A stretch of 64,000 nucleotides of DNA from Chlorokybus atmophyticus (Eukaryota > Streptophyta > Chlorokybophyceae > Chlorokybales > Chlorokybaceae), in assembly GCA_009103225.1 (NCBI GenBank), contig RHPI01002262.1, positions 284,080 to 348,079 of the forward strand. Reading direction: 5' to 3'. The translations under genes were made by a program, and so were the position numbers. Positions 52,121 to 64,000 of the stretch are shown here, piece after piece (position 1 is the stretch's first letter; each line of letters opens with the position of its first letter). Below the pieces are notes generated by a model. That model was not told the DNA's origin, ran no database searches, and worked only from the letters and a program-made list of their open reading frames with translations.

Positions 52121-55100
52121 TCAAGCAGCACCTTTCAAAGCACCATAGTAGAGCTCGATGTAATCCAATGCAGGCAGGTTCCAAGACCAATCCTGGTCCA
52201 TGACTGTTTTCTGCAACTCGTGAAACTTCTCACGATCAGAGTACCACATGTTCATCGCCCTGTTATGCATACATCCCAGTATAAGCCAAGCAGAGGGCAT
52301 GCTGCTGACCGACGCATCTGTAATGGGAACATACCGATTCATTGCATAGTCAAGGCCAGGGGCATCCGTTCCATCGAAACTGAACCCATTTGGCTGAAGA
52401 CACAGTGCATTGGCCCTCTCACCATCGTGGTCAACATCCAACACAGTGTCATTGAGGCCTGCACAGCAGATGTCAGGCATCACGGGTAAGGGTTGGTGCG
52501 ACGCAGTTTGAAAGCACATGTTTTTGAATTGGTCAGGTGCAGTGATTGCGCTAGTGGTACATTGGTACACTGAAAAACAACAATATAGGAGGGAAGGGGC
52601 TTACCGCCAGTTCGGCGAACAACTGGGATGGCACCATATCGCATGGCAATCAGTTGTGTCAGTCCGCAGGGTTCGAACTGCCAGCAGCATATGACGGAGT
52701 ATTAGTGTTGGAGGACAAGTTCTATTGTGCCAACAAGATGCACCTGCACTGACCATGGAGGGGACAATGACAATGTCGGAGCCAGCGTATATCAAGTGCG
52801 ACAGAGGCTCATCATAAGACAGGTACAGCCGCGCATTGTGGTTGTTCTGCGCTGAAAGCTGGCGTGCAAGCAAAACAAACTCATTCTGCACGCGCGGATC
52901 TGGAGCAGATCCCAGCAGCACCACCTGGAATCAAATGCATGAGACACAGACGCTGGCACATGATAGATTGCGCATACGCAGTAGTGAGGTGGAAGTGGAA
53001 TAATTGCAGGATGGTTGCAGGCCCGATCAAGCAACCTCTCATTCTGTACTAGCAGCTATAAGACAGTACCTGACCGGATCGATCAAGTGTCCGCCATATG
53101 GCATGCTTGATGAGGTGAATGCCTTTCTGTGCTGTCAAACGTGTCACAATGCCGATCACGGGCTTGTTCTCATCCATATCCAAGTCTAGCCTTCTCCGCA
53201 GCTCTTCCCTTGCCTTGCGCTTGCCCTCGACTAGCTCATCTGATGTGTACAGCATCTAGCAAAGCAAGGGGGGAGGGAAACGCGAGTGAGTCCATGCTGT
53301 GAACTCAAAGCAATACACCACACAAATAACACGAGCTGGCACACACCGGCAAGAACTTGTCGTCAGCCGGATCCCACAAGTCGATGTCAATGCCGTTCCG
53401 AATGCCGTAAAACTTATTTACATGGGGTGCGATCACCGGCTGTCCGCTCACTTCATTGCGATACGTGGGTGACACCTGAGGAAACTGTCATTAGACCTGC
53501 CAGTGACTTATGCCACAAGCCAGCAGTACTGCATCTTGCGCACCGTGGTTGCCATCTGGCAGTGCGCCATCGCTTCTCCAATGAGGTTTGTGCCATAGTT
53601 AAGATTGTGAATGGTGAAGATGACCTTAGCGCCAGGCATGCTGTTCATGTAATTCTGCGAGTACAGCCTGGCAACTGGTGCACTGGACCAGTCGTGGCAG
53701 TGAAGTATGTTTGGCTTGCGTCCAGACCTGTACAAGCAGAGAGTCACGATAAGACTGTCACACGATAAACTGGTCGCATGCATACCTACACAGCAGCATA
53801 TTGGAGGGCTTGAGCGGGCGGGTGCATGCATTGTCAAGAAAAGGAAACCCATGCAGCACACGATACGAAACTTGCACATACACAGGTTGAGTGCATGTTC
53901 ACAAGCGCATGCGATCAGCATTCAATGAACGCCTCAAATGGCATGCGCCGCATGATAGTTGCATTCCCTGTTGGAGCCCAACATATACTCAGTCATACTA
54001 TGACAGCAATGCGCTCTGAGTGCACCGTTAACTTGCAGCATGCACTTGGTACCTTTGCAGCCACTCCAGGGCTGCATGACAGAAGAATCCAAAGCGTTGT
54101 GCATCGTTTGGCCTTCCGTAGACGCACTTGGCCCACACCATTCCATTCAAGGGTTCCATGAAGTACACGGGGATATCCTCTACCTCTCCAAACCAAACCT
54201 TCACTTGAGTCCCTCCCCAGGCAAACGCTTCAACCTCTATTAGGTTATGTATCTGCGCAGCAAGTCGCTTTTGTTTTCCGAATGTCTCCACAACCAAACC
54301 TGCCAAACGGTTAACTGCAAGCGGTTTTACCTGTGTGTAGTCAAGGACGTCATATTTCGGCAGGATGACCTCCACTTTGTGGCCAACCTGCAAACACCAA
54401 TGTAATTGATGTAGTCATTCTGTTGCAGCAGGCAGTTGGTACGAACACCGCGTGCACCTACCTCCTTTACAGCCCTGGCCAGCCCGGTGACGACATCACC
54501 AAGCCCGCCAACCTGTTTAGCGCAAACATCGTGCTGTGGACTGACACAAGGGACGGCACAATGTGGCATGTTGCTGTCTGGGTTTTGAGCTTACCTTGGC
54601 GATGGGGGCCATTTCAACAGCAACATGGACAACATGAAGAGGCGGCTCTTGCCGCAAACTGCCAAACACGGGCACATGATAATCAAGGCCATGGTTGTTG
54701 TCGTAAAAGCCACCGAGAAGATCCCCCGTGTCCGAGAACACAAAGTCCATGACGTAAGCGTCCCGTGGCACATTGACTGCAATGACAAGCTGTCTGAATG
54801 GGATAGCTGCAACCAAAGGCAACAACATTGGGCCGGGTAAAACAGGGGCTGACCAGTGCTTTTGAGGTGCGTGCTGTTTGGTATGGGTTCCATCTTTTGC
54901 GGTATAAAACACATGCGATGGGACCTAAAGATGATAAACAAGCACGTGAACAACATCAGTGTTTTGTACAGGTTGGAGAAGAGATTGTTGATGGCTTAAT
55001 AGCAAAAGAATTGGTGTATTAGAGGTCATGGGCCATACCATCTATTCCACGACCCGCGAATCCAGACATCCCTGCAGACGGATCCAAGCAGTGAGTGCTA

Positions 55101-58100
55101 CAACGCGCAAAGCCAGGACAAAGCCGCTGATGCAGGCGATGCCAGCCTACCGTTTGCCGGCCATCACCGTGGCATCCGGGTTGTAAAAGACAGTAACAGG
55201 TTCGCCAGCTTGGCAAACTGAGGGCTCTGTGTACAGCATGCGGCGCTGCTGGCGCAAGAATAAATCTGGCAGGCAACAGGCAAAGTTGTGAGTTCAACAA
55301 TGCCTCAATAGGAGCGCCATAGCGGATTGTGCCACCATCTGTACCTTTTGCCAGGGCTTTCAGCTGTCCCTTTTTCCGATCGCGCTTCTCCCTCTGCCGA
55401 TGGAGCTGAGTGAGAGCCACTACACGAGCACATGGGCAGGACAAATACAACAACACACAGCAGCTCTATGCCACAAGGGCGGACAAACCTGCTAATTTGC
55501 GCACAAAAAGCACATACATGCCATGCAACTAGCGAAAGCTAAGGACGTACGTACCCGCACTTGCGCTTCAGCTTCGGCTTTCTCGCGAGCAATGCGCAGA
55601 TCTTCCATAAGCTGTCCCGCAAGCTGGCCGTAAAACTCATCAGGACTTGGGCCATCTTGCACAGCAATCTGAAAATCAAATCCGTTGTTGTTGTCATAAA
55701 TGCCCTGTCCTGGCTGGTCTGACGTGCTGAGCACAAAGTTTATGAGGAAGGCATCCTTTGGAACTTCCACTGCACAAGAAAAAACACTTTGTAAGTTGCA
55801 GGTGCCATACAACTGCATGCGACCTAGCTGTGATGACTTACTCTGGACTTTCCACCACCTGCATACAGGAAAAAAAATCAATTTGAGTTCCAGATAGAAC
55901 CTCAGCCGAAACATGACGTAAACGCCTACCATGAGCCGTCAGCTGTCTGTATCTCCGGTGCCATCTGCATTCTTAGCAGCCTTGCCTTTCGATGCACCCA
56001 GTTATTGTACCCAACATGAAGAAATAAATCACCCTGTTGCAACAGAGTTCGAGTGAGAAACGTTTGGTGAACACAGTAGTCGCGCAGCACACAAACATGT
56101 AGTTATAGCGCGAAGTACCCAAGTGGCTATTGCTTACAGGGGTGTCCTTCAGACTGCGGGAGTTTCGGTTGTAGTACAGAGTGCAAGTGCCTCCAGCTTG
56201 CACATCAAACGGGTCAACGTAGTACACCGAGTTCATCCAAGGATGCGCTGCAGCAAGCTTTCCCAGTGCCTTCTCCTTCATTGCTGCAGCCTGGTGCATG
56301 ACCGTGGAAGGTTCAGTAAAGTGTAATCACTTGTGCAGGCATTGTTCAGAACAGTTGCAGACCAAGTACCTGTGCCACGGCAGCATCTTTTTCACTTTGA
56401 ATTCGCTCTTGGGCAGCTCTTACAAGGCGCTCTTCCAACTCTTTTTGCTGTTGCTCAGCCTGGTAGATTGGCACTCAATCAGCATGAATGTCATGCCAAG
56501 GAGGTTGCCATGGCACCTGTCAGCATACACAATATGCAGCATCCGCCTGCTCACCCGCAACCGAGCCTCTACTTCCTGTCGCGTCCTCTCCTCTTCCAAC
56601 CGCAGCTCCTCTGCCTCCTGGGCTTTCTGTAGCAGAAAGCGGTCGAAACCTTCTGGAGTCATATCGCCCTGCAAACACCAAAACAAACTGTAAGCAATCA
56701 ACACGCTAGCATGCTCTGCACTCAAGGAGTGTTCAAGTGCAACAGTACAACCTCAATGTCCACCACATAGTCTCGCCCGTAGTTGTTGTCCCATTGCGCC
56801 CCACCATCAGTAAGCACGAACTTGAAGTTGTATGCCTCCTCAGGCACGTAAACTAGAGGCAACCATGTTTGGTCACGTGGTACAGATATCAACACCGGCC
56901 AGATCCTCCAATGCATGGCTGTTAATGAAGGCGGCACAAGAAGACAACCAGTACGTACAGCAGTATGTACCTGAGCTTGACAACCAATTGTCTCTGTCCT
57001 CTTGTAGTACATCTGTCGGCTGCAATTGCTGGCGCAAGGCGTTCCAGCTCCAATCATTGAATGCGCCTTGCATTATGACTTGCTGCGGGAAGGACATGCC
57101 ACTTTTCCTGATGTTGTAAAAAATAGTGGCGGATGACCCTGCCTTCAGTGACTCTGCGTGGAAAGTGCAATGTTAACAGCTCTTCCTCACAGTCAGTAGA
57201 GTTCAAGCCTTGAGCTGTGATCAACCCAGGATCATGACTCAGCTGACGGCACCTGGCAGGGTAAAGAAGTTCTGATCGCTGTTTGCAGCAGCAGCAGCAA
57301 CAACTTGTTCCCGAAACTGTGCATGTTCCTCAGCTTCCACTCTTGCGCGTTCTTCAGTTGCGACTTGTTCATGCGCTTGAGCTTGCCTTCGCTCCTCATT
57401 CTCTGCCAGTCCTTATAAGTTCACCTTCACATGCTCTTGTGGTTGCAACCTAGCGGCTGCTCATCATTGGATTGCCCAGTACCTTGCTGAGTTTGCGAGT
57501 AAACAGCATCTGGTGCAGCAACAGCAATGCCTCCATTGCCCGTGTGGCCATCATCTTCAAGCGTCGATGACGCTCCATCAGTGCCGTCAGCCTACATGCA
57601 CACAACATGATGCCAAACAAGTCCCACCAAGCTGCTGTGATTGCAATTGCTTGCAACATTCTGCAGCCAACCTTGTCATCCAGTAATATCGCGTCCTGCG
57701 TTGCACCATTCGCAGAGACAGCGTTGGTGCCTTTGGAAAGTGCAGGTAGTGCTTGATCTGCCTCATCACCACGCACTCTTATAGCCCTAGAACCAACTGT
57801 GCGCGTGACAGCTCTGGCATCCCCGCGTGCAGCCTGGCTGCGACGCTGAGCGCTCGTCTCCTCAGCAATTCGAGTCGCTCGTTGTTTAGCGCGTGCCGAC
57901 CGCTCCTGTTGAGGTGGGATCAGAAAGCAGCAAGGTGACAGTGCTTGTGACCCCCCACCCACCCACCCCCCACCCCGCATGTTGAATGATAACTGCGCGT
58001 GCATCTCTGCTCTTGGCTATCAATCCGCAAGCGCACACCAGATTACCAGACCTTTACTGACATAAGCATTTCCTCTAGCTGCTCAGGTGCTGAACCCTGC

Positions 58101-58540
58101 GTGAGCGACTCCCCAGAGGAGGAAACATTGTCGGAGTTGCTCCCGGTGCGACCCTCAGCTGCCAGCCGCCAAGACCGCTGACTACGAGGGAGCTGTGAGC
58201 TCAATTGCGTTGTGCTAGTCTCCGAGACACGGCTCACTGCACAACAAACTTGATCAAGCAGGACACGTAATGTCAGACCTTCTCCAGGATGCATGCAAGT
58301 TGCACCTACCTGATGCAGGAACGTGCCGACATGCTTCTGCACCCTGTGAGAGCATGTAAACAACGGTGTCAAGAAACACCGCACTATAATCTAATCCAAG
58401 TGTACAGCTGTACAGCTTGTCACCTGGTGTAAACGAGTGCCACGCAAGAACTCGCGGGTCAGACCAGGCGTGCGCCCTTTGGTGCGACCAGCAGAACGCA
58501 GCAATGCGTCTGCTGATGTGAGCACTGGCACCGCAGCCAT
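52121..58540 (-). CDS. SS3: Starch synthase III with three CBM53-type starch-binding modules
   Basis: Plastid ADP-glucose:alpha-glucan glucosyltransferase (GT5). ATG 58540 begins a Ser/Thr/Arg-rich N-terminus ([20 protein letters not shown]) compatible with a transit peptide, followed by acidic/Gln-rich helices. Three modules follow. Module 1 (about 57150-56750): [26 protein letters not shown] and [13 protein letters not shown]. Module 2 (56240-55640): [12 protein letters not shown] and [13 protein letters not shown]. Module 3 (55240-54690): [28 protein letters not shown] and [13 protein letters not shown]. The catalytic part starts [20 protein letters not shown], carrying the K-x-G-G-L ADP-glucose motif split by an intron. 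It continues [16 protein letters not shown] (53695), [12 protein letters not shown] (53130), [15 protein letters not shown] (52670) and TGGLNDTV. It ends [20 protein letters not shown] with TGA at 52121. The order matches plant SSIII. There are about 20 exons. Confidence 0.95.
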
Positions 58541-59614
58541 TGTACGTGTGCCAATGTGCAACGCCGTCTCACGTTAAACGTGTTCTGCAGGCTGATAAAG
58601 GCAGGTGAGACCACTGCACCTCCCACAGTTGGTCAATGCATGGCCAACCTCGTGAAGCTGTTCACGCATGCAAGGTCAGCTCTCCGATTAGATAGTTTCC
58701 CCATAACAGCTAAACGACAGTACTTGCAGGCAGCTGATAGCAAGCACAGCATGTCCACATGTCTGGGAACGCTACTGCAGCAGGCGTTAACAGCGACGTC
58801 CAACAGCTTTCAGAGAGCCACGCAGACAGCAACGGCACCCCCTATGCACACGAATGACGAGCCTAGCCTCATGCAGGCTTGCCTTAGGGTACTACCCGTG
58901 AGTCGACAATCTCCACCGACTTTGAAGCAAACCCACACAATGCACTGCTTGTTCTACTCTTTGCATGCCCGGGCCACCCAGCGTGCTCTCAACGACGGAC
59001 AGCGCACACACCTGCCTTCAAAGCACGCACCTCCGTGTTCACGTAATCGTCCTCCACCCGCTGTCGCCGCCGCCACCGCGGCGGGCGACACCTCCGCCAC
59101 CACCACCACCACCAGCTGACCACTTGGCAGGCCGCAGATTAGGGTTTGGCTCTGTGCTGTAAAAAGTCAAGAAAATTAGCAACATTTTCCAAGTCACATT
59201 GTTGCACGTCCATGCATTCTAAGGCGCTGATCGCTGGCAGGAATCAAGTGGCTTCACTGGGATGCATAGACACAGCGTGGCTAGAATTTCCATGTTTTCC
59301 CCCAGAAAAAAATGATTTGGGGCAATGATGGGTGCTTACGGTTGTTGTTCATTTTGTTTTGAATTTCTTTCTTGCCTGTTTTTCTTGACGTGTTTGGAGC
59401 AGCGAAACGCACCGCCATCACACTGAGCTATGCCAGTGTGATGGCGGTTGGCGGCCAGCTGGGCGGCGGCGTGGGTGGGTTCGGCGGCGGCGTGGGCTTG
59501 GGCGGCGGTGTGGTTGATGCGAGGGGTCTCAGAGTTGGAGCGAGGGGGGTGAGGGTGACGGCGGATCTGCGGTGGTGGGGAGGTAGACGGCAATGAGCCC
59601 GGGGGCAGCGTCGC
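58541..59614. promoter_or_regulatory. Head-to-head intergenic region between starch synthase III and MFS transporter
   Basis: 1,074 bp separates the two start codons, so the promoters are shared or back to back. A 187-codon open frame (58556-59119, +) lies here but has no recognisable domain. A perfect 15-bp hairpin (59411-59448) sits 167 bp before the MFS start, followed by GGCGGC-rich sequence. No defined promoter motif was identified. Confidence 0.45.
59411..59448. repeat. Perfect hairpin, 15-bp arms, 8-nt loop
   Basis: 59411-59425 (accgccatcacactg) and 59434-59448 are exact reverse complements. Confidence 0.95.
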
Positions 59615-62600
59615 ATGGCGACGACGGGGGCGCCGTTTGGAGGCGGCAGCGGCGGGGGTGTGCTTGCGGAGAGGGAGGAGCAGGCTGGGACAGGGGTCGG
59701 GGTCGCCTCCTCTAGTGCAGGTAGCAGCCTAGCCTCTGGACAGAGGCGTCTTGCGCCCAAGGCGCTCCGCATTAACGCCGACGGCGGTGCTGGACCCTCT
59801 GCAGTTGGTGGTGGCGCTGGCTCCGCTCCTATTGGGTCCGCACGCAGCAATACCAGCATTCTGCTTCGCTTGCTGAAGTGTGTTTCGCTATCCCGAACCA
59901 CCAAGGTGAGTGTGTACGGCGCAATTTTTTGCGTCGTGTGTGGGCTTAGGTGATGGCAATGCCGGTTTGAAATTTGTGAGAAGGCTGTCAACTGTCACAT
60001 AGCAATTCAGTATACAATCTAAGTATCAAAAAGTATCGCTAATCAACAACTGTCACATCAGGTGCAATGTTAACGAGCACATTGTTGCACTCTGGTATTG
60101 TCGACTATCAAGAAATCGACGACAAGATATTGCAGCACATGGGTTACTGCGTTGTGGTTGCAGGCTTAGGTCAGATAGTGTTTGCTTGCCAGCAATGCAT
60201 TACGACAACTGCGATATAACACATGCAGAGGGAGCAGTTAATTGTCGCCCTCGTGGAAATAGCAGCCTGTCCTGGCCTCGGGCCTTTGCTTAGGTTGAGC
60301 CTGTTAGCATTGCTGTCAACATAGCAGGTACTGTGCCGTACACCGCTGGATCTTCGTGCATCGTCTCATCGTTGTTTGCCTCACTGCCGAGCAGAATCTT
60401 AGTGCATTGAACAGTGGTCGCATGTGTTTCACTCGTGCTGTTGGACCATAGCTAGATCATTCCAAGAGATGTTTTTGTCTTGTCAACCTATGATACATTT
60501 TGTCAGGCATTTGTAGTGAAAGCCAGAAATCACTGCTTTTCATGTGGCCACCAGTGTTTAATGTCAAAGAGGTTTAGTATCTGACAGCAAGCTCCGTGTG
60601 ATCCATGTGCTGCGTGAACAACCTACAGGCACGACTGGAGATTGCTTGCATTGGGATGGGCATGCTTCTGTACCGTATGTGCTGCCTGTGGATGGAAGTC
60701 AACAAGCAGCAGTTTACATAAGTTCACTGAAGTTGTGCACACATGGATCAGTGCATCAGTGTGCAAGCAATTGTGTTGTGACAGTGCCGACCGTGCTTGG
60801 TGCATCTAGCTTGCAATAAGTTTGCATGGAATATACTCAATGTGTTGCCATGCTTCGTCTCTTATAATCTACTGACATTGTTTTTTGCCACAGCTATGGT
60901 TCGCATGCAATGCGCTCCTCTTCATAGACGCAGTCATGTATGCAATTGTGGCACCCTTCTTGAGTCTACAAGCAGAGAAGCTCAACGCCTCGTCTCTTTT
61001 GACGGGCATCACCTTCTCAATCTACTCGGTGGCTGTGATGTTGGGCTCGGCACCAGCTGGCCTTCTCTCAGCAAGACTGGGAAGGCGCACGATGATGGCG
61101 ATGGGAGTCTCCATTGTGTCCATCTCATGCATCTTTTTTGGCCTGGTGCCCATCCTCTACGCGCAGAGTAGCTTGGCCGTTGTGTTTACACTGTTTATCG
61201 TCTGCCGTGGAGCGCAGGTACGTGGTTGGTTGTGCACAGGCATGATATCGCTCATGCTCAGCACACATTGCATGATTAACAACACCTGTGTACCACACCT
61301 GTATATTAGCGGAATCCGCATCAAGTGTTGCTTATTCTACTCAGGGCTTAGGAGCATCCTGTATAGAGACGTCAAGTATGGCGTTGCTGTGTGACACCTT
61401 TCCAGACTCAGTGGGCTCTGTTATGGGAACCGCCGAAGCCTGCATGGGTGCAGGGTTGATGGCAGGAGCACCCCTTGGAGGGGTGAGTTATCTCATTTGA
61501 ATGGAAACATGCCTCTGAGCTTGGGCTTCAAGGCTCACATTGCTAAGCTTTTCTGCAGATTCTGTATGAATGGGGTGGGTTCTCCCTTCCCTTCCTGGTG
61601 ACAGGCTCTCTCCCCCTTTTCCTGTTCCTGTTCACCTACTCGCACATCCCGTTCAACAGACCCGGACTGCATGGCAAGGTCAATGCTCCGCTATCCTCAA
61701 TACTGTCGACGCCGATGCTCGTCACTTGCCTAGCTGTAGTGCTCAACTCCGCGGTATACGGGTTTCTGGATGTGGCTGTGCCACCAAGGCTCGCCAACCT
61801 GCACAACCTGAAGCCATACCATATTGGGTGAGCCCCCCCCCCACCCACCCACCAACACACACACACACACACACACACACCACTACCCAAGACACCCAAC
61901 ACACATGCGCACATGCGTATGCGTATGCGTATGCGCACACATAAAAAACATATCACGAACACACAGAATGACATATGCACACGCATCCATTCTTGGAAGG
62001 GAGACAACACTAGTTGTGCATACGTCATCGCGCAATCGCGTGGTAGTGCTTGCATGTTCATCAGTTGCCAGGAAGGTGGTAGTGTAGTTTGGCAATGCAT
62101 CTGTGTCGCCGAGAGTACAAGTCAAAACGTTACTGTAGTGAACCCATGCACGGTAAATCTTGCTGGGCTGAACACTGGAATAGCTGAATCAAAACCAGGT
62201 TGAGCCTGGCAAATGCTGCAGTAGCTCATCAGTGTCACGCAAGAGGTGTTTGGCGCTGGCATTTGTACCACAGCTGACTATGGTATGGACTTGTGTTGTG
62301 CAGGTTTGTGTTTGGCGTCATGGCCTTGGTGTACACGCTTTCGTCGATACCTGTAGGGCGGTTGTCGGACCGGGTGCGAAGGAAGTATCTCATTGCGATT
62401 GGCTGCCTCATGATGAGCATTGGGTTTTGGGGCATTGACCCCACGACATTTCTGCCTGTGCCTTCATTATATGTACGTGCCCGCGCATGCTGCACTGTTG
62501 GTCATGACATGCAGGGGATGCCGTACACTGTGGGCACTGCCATTTGCACATGTTCATGTGGTCTCAATGAGAAAACCGAGGAGAGAGCCTAACAGCATAT

Positions 62601-63385
62601 GTGCTCAGGTGCTGTTGTCCTCAATGATGTTGATCGGCATGGGCAGTGCAGTTTCACTGGTACGTGTCTCGCGCTGCATATGTTCTCTTTGCATCTGTTG
62701 ACGCTCTGTGTGCGCGTGGTGGCAATGTGCTTATTCTCTATACATAGTTGCTACCAGCTTGATAGATAGCATGAGAGTCTCTTATTGTCCTGCAACCTAG
62801 GCGCATTTACCGCATCGCTGACCCATGAGTTCAACTCATGCAGGTGCCAGTGTTGCCACACATGCTGGACTGCGTCGGTGGCGGCCATGAGAACGTGGTC
62901 AACGCCGTGTCGGGCCTGTTTGGATCGGCCTACTACCTCGGGGAGGCCATCGGGCCAATTATGGGCTCTGCGCTCACCGACGCGATTGGCTTCAAGTGGG
63001 GGGCAGCATTCTTTGGGTCACTCTGCGCAACATGTAAGTGTGCTGAACCACACTCTGTAACATCAATTCCAATGTCATTGCCTTGGAACAAGTAAACCAC
63101 TCTCAGCAGAAAATGTTCACTCTGTGGCATTCGCTGTTTGACGTGTATCAGTCAATTGTTAACAAGCAGCTGCTGTCATGGTCCATCTGAACAGTTCTGT
63201 GCAGTGCTTGCTTGTCCCACTCGTGAACCTGCATGTCTAGTATGTCGGTTTCTGACTCGAGTGTGTATGCAGCTGGAGCCCTCATTTTGCTGCCCTTGAA
63301 GCATAGAACATCCCAAGCCCCGAAGTCGCCAGTCCAACAGCTAGACATAGACAGCTCAGATGATAAAACGCCGCTGTTGTTGTGA
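59615..63385 (+). CDS. Major facilitator superfamily transporter (DHA1/SLC18-like), 514 aa, eight exons
   Basis: Integral membrane transporter; substrate unknown. Exons 59615-59905, 60894-61217, 61345-61482, 61559-61827, 62304-62472, 62609-62659, 62844-63033 and 63273-63385 join in phase with GT-AG introns. The first exon gives a Gly/Ala/Ser-rich soluble N-terminus of about 97 residues. Transmembrane helices begin with LWFACNALLFIDAVMYAIVA. The inter-helix loop ARLGRRTMMAMG matches MFS motif A in the N-half. The C-half equivalent is GRLSDRVRRKYLIAIG. GLMAGAPLGG and YYLGEAIGPIMGSAL are glycine-rich helices that resemble the drug:H+ antiporter/vesicular amine transporter group. The C-terminus ends DDKTPLLL, an acidic dileucine-like signal possibly for vacuolar or endosomal sorting. 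The gene diverges from starch synthase III. Family assignment below MFS is tentative. Confidence 0.88.
61851..61880. repeat. (CA)n microsatellite in MFS intron 4
   Basis: About 12 uninterrupted CA units, preceded by cccacc repeats right after the donor. Confidence 0.85.
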
Positions 63386-64000
63386 CCCTAGTACTGATGT
63401 TGTGCCCTATTGTGCTTTAAAATCTACTGTTGCTTATTTCCCTATGTGTGTGCCGTGAGGGAGAGGAGCTCTTTCACAACCGCAAGTTTGAAACACGCAC
63501 GAACCGTTATACCATATGAACCACCGAGCGTGCCTTGTGCGCCAAGGCAGTAGCCGCTGGTCATGCATACAACTACTGGCAGCATATCCTGTACACCTCG
63601 ACAGCAAACAATGTGGCTGGAATGCAGAGAGAGTGTGTCAATTGCTTTCAGGAAACAGGTGTGGATTTGTCCTGCATTGCATAGTCTCCTGTTCTGGTAC
63701 TGCTGCATTTGCAGTTCTTGGGCGGTCTCTGCTGTCTTTGATTGTATTCGACTGTGTGTTTGCTGCCTCACGGATGCGTAAGGTTCACATTCGACGCACA
63801 CACAACGCATTGCGCACACCACAAGCAAGGGCAGACCTGATGGGCAGGCAGGAGATGAACACTGTGAGTGTGTGCACACAGTGAGAGTAGATATAGCGCT
63901 TACGAATTTGTCACAGTCATTACGCTTACTGCTAACACTGTTTATCTTTCCGTACGCGTCCTACAACAATAATGATATTATGTACAAGACCCTCCAAACC
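63386..64000. other. 3' flank to window end, no supported gene
   Basis: Overlapping frames on both strands (63442-63884) of about 120-145 codons show no domain or splice context. This is most likely the 3' UTR and spacer. Confidence 0.45.

Noticed and set aside
58556-59119. 187-codon plus-strand frame upstream of starch synthase
   Set aside because: No recognisable domain or splice partner; overlaps the expected promoter and 5' UTR of two divergent genes.
63442-63884. Frames of 122-145 codons on both strands at the window end
   Set aside because: No motif; probably the 3' flank of the MFS gene.

Overview
This window is nuclear DNA from a eukaryote with spliced genes, most likely a green-lineage alga (Viridiplantae). 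Genes are broken into short exons by GT-AG introns, with a minority of GC-AG introns. The content is plant-like: a class III starch synthase with three starch-binding modules, a pantothenate kinase fused to a DUF89 domain as in land-plant PANK2, a LAG1-type ceramide synthase with the usual acidic tail, and a PAS-containing hybrid histidine kinase. The species cannot be named from the sequence alone. Exon models below were joined by hand. They are phase-consistent from start to stop for the coiled-coil gene, LAG1, NOL8-like, UBE2S, thioesterase and MFS genes. The MER3 helicase, PanK-DUF89, histidine kinase and starch synthase are given as ranges supported by domain-bearing exons.

Layout: 0-1 kb, a small coiled-coil protein (+). 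2.6-5.2 kb, ceramide synthase (-). 5.3-8.4 kb, AT-rich intergenic DNA. 8.5-10.3 kb, a decayed LTR-retrotransposon Gag. 11.2-14.7 kb, a NOL8-like nucleolar RRM protein (+). 15.5-22.5 kb, an HFM1/MER3-type meiotic helicase (-). 24.8-25.6 kb, a foldback element. 25.9-27.4 kb, ubiquitin-conjugating enzyme E2 S (+). 28.2-30.4 kb, a hotdog-fold thioesterase (+). 31.0-36.5 kb, PanK-DUF89 (-). 37.65-38.26 kb, a miniature LTR element with one inverted LTR. 41.1-48.0 kb, hybrid histidine kinase (-). 48-52 kb, AT-rich DNA without recognisable genes. 52.1-58.5 kb, starch synthase III (-). 59.6-63.4 kb, an MFS transporter (+), divergent from the starch synthase.

The genes are mostly single-copy housekeeping and metabolic functions: sphingolipid synthesis, ribosome biogenesis, meiotic crossover, APC/C-linked ubiquitin chain extension, CoA synthesis and metabolite repair, starch synthesis, and signalling. 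They do not form an operon or one pathway. The most unusual features are structural: dispersed, mutually unrelated, near-perfect short hairpins in introns and spacers; the inverted-LTR miniature retroelement; the foldback element with nested hairpins; and recurrent GC-AG introns, two of which contain one of the hairpins.
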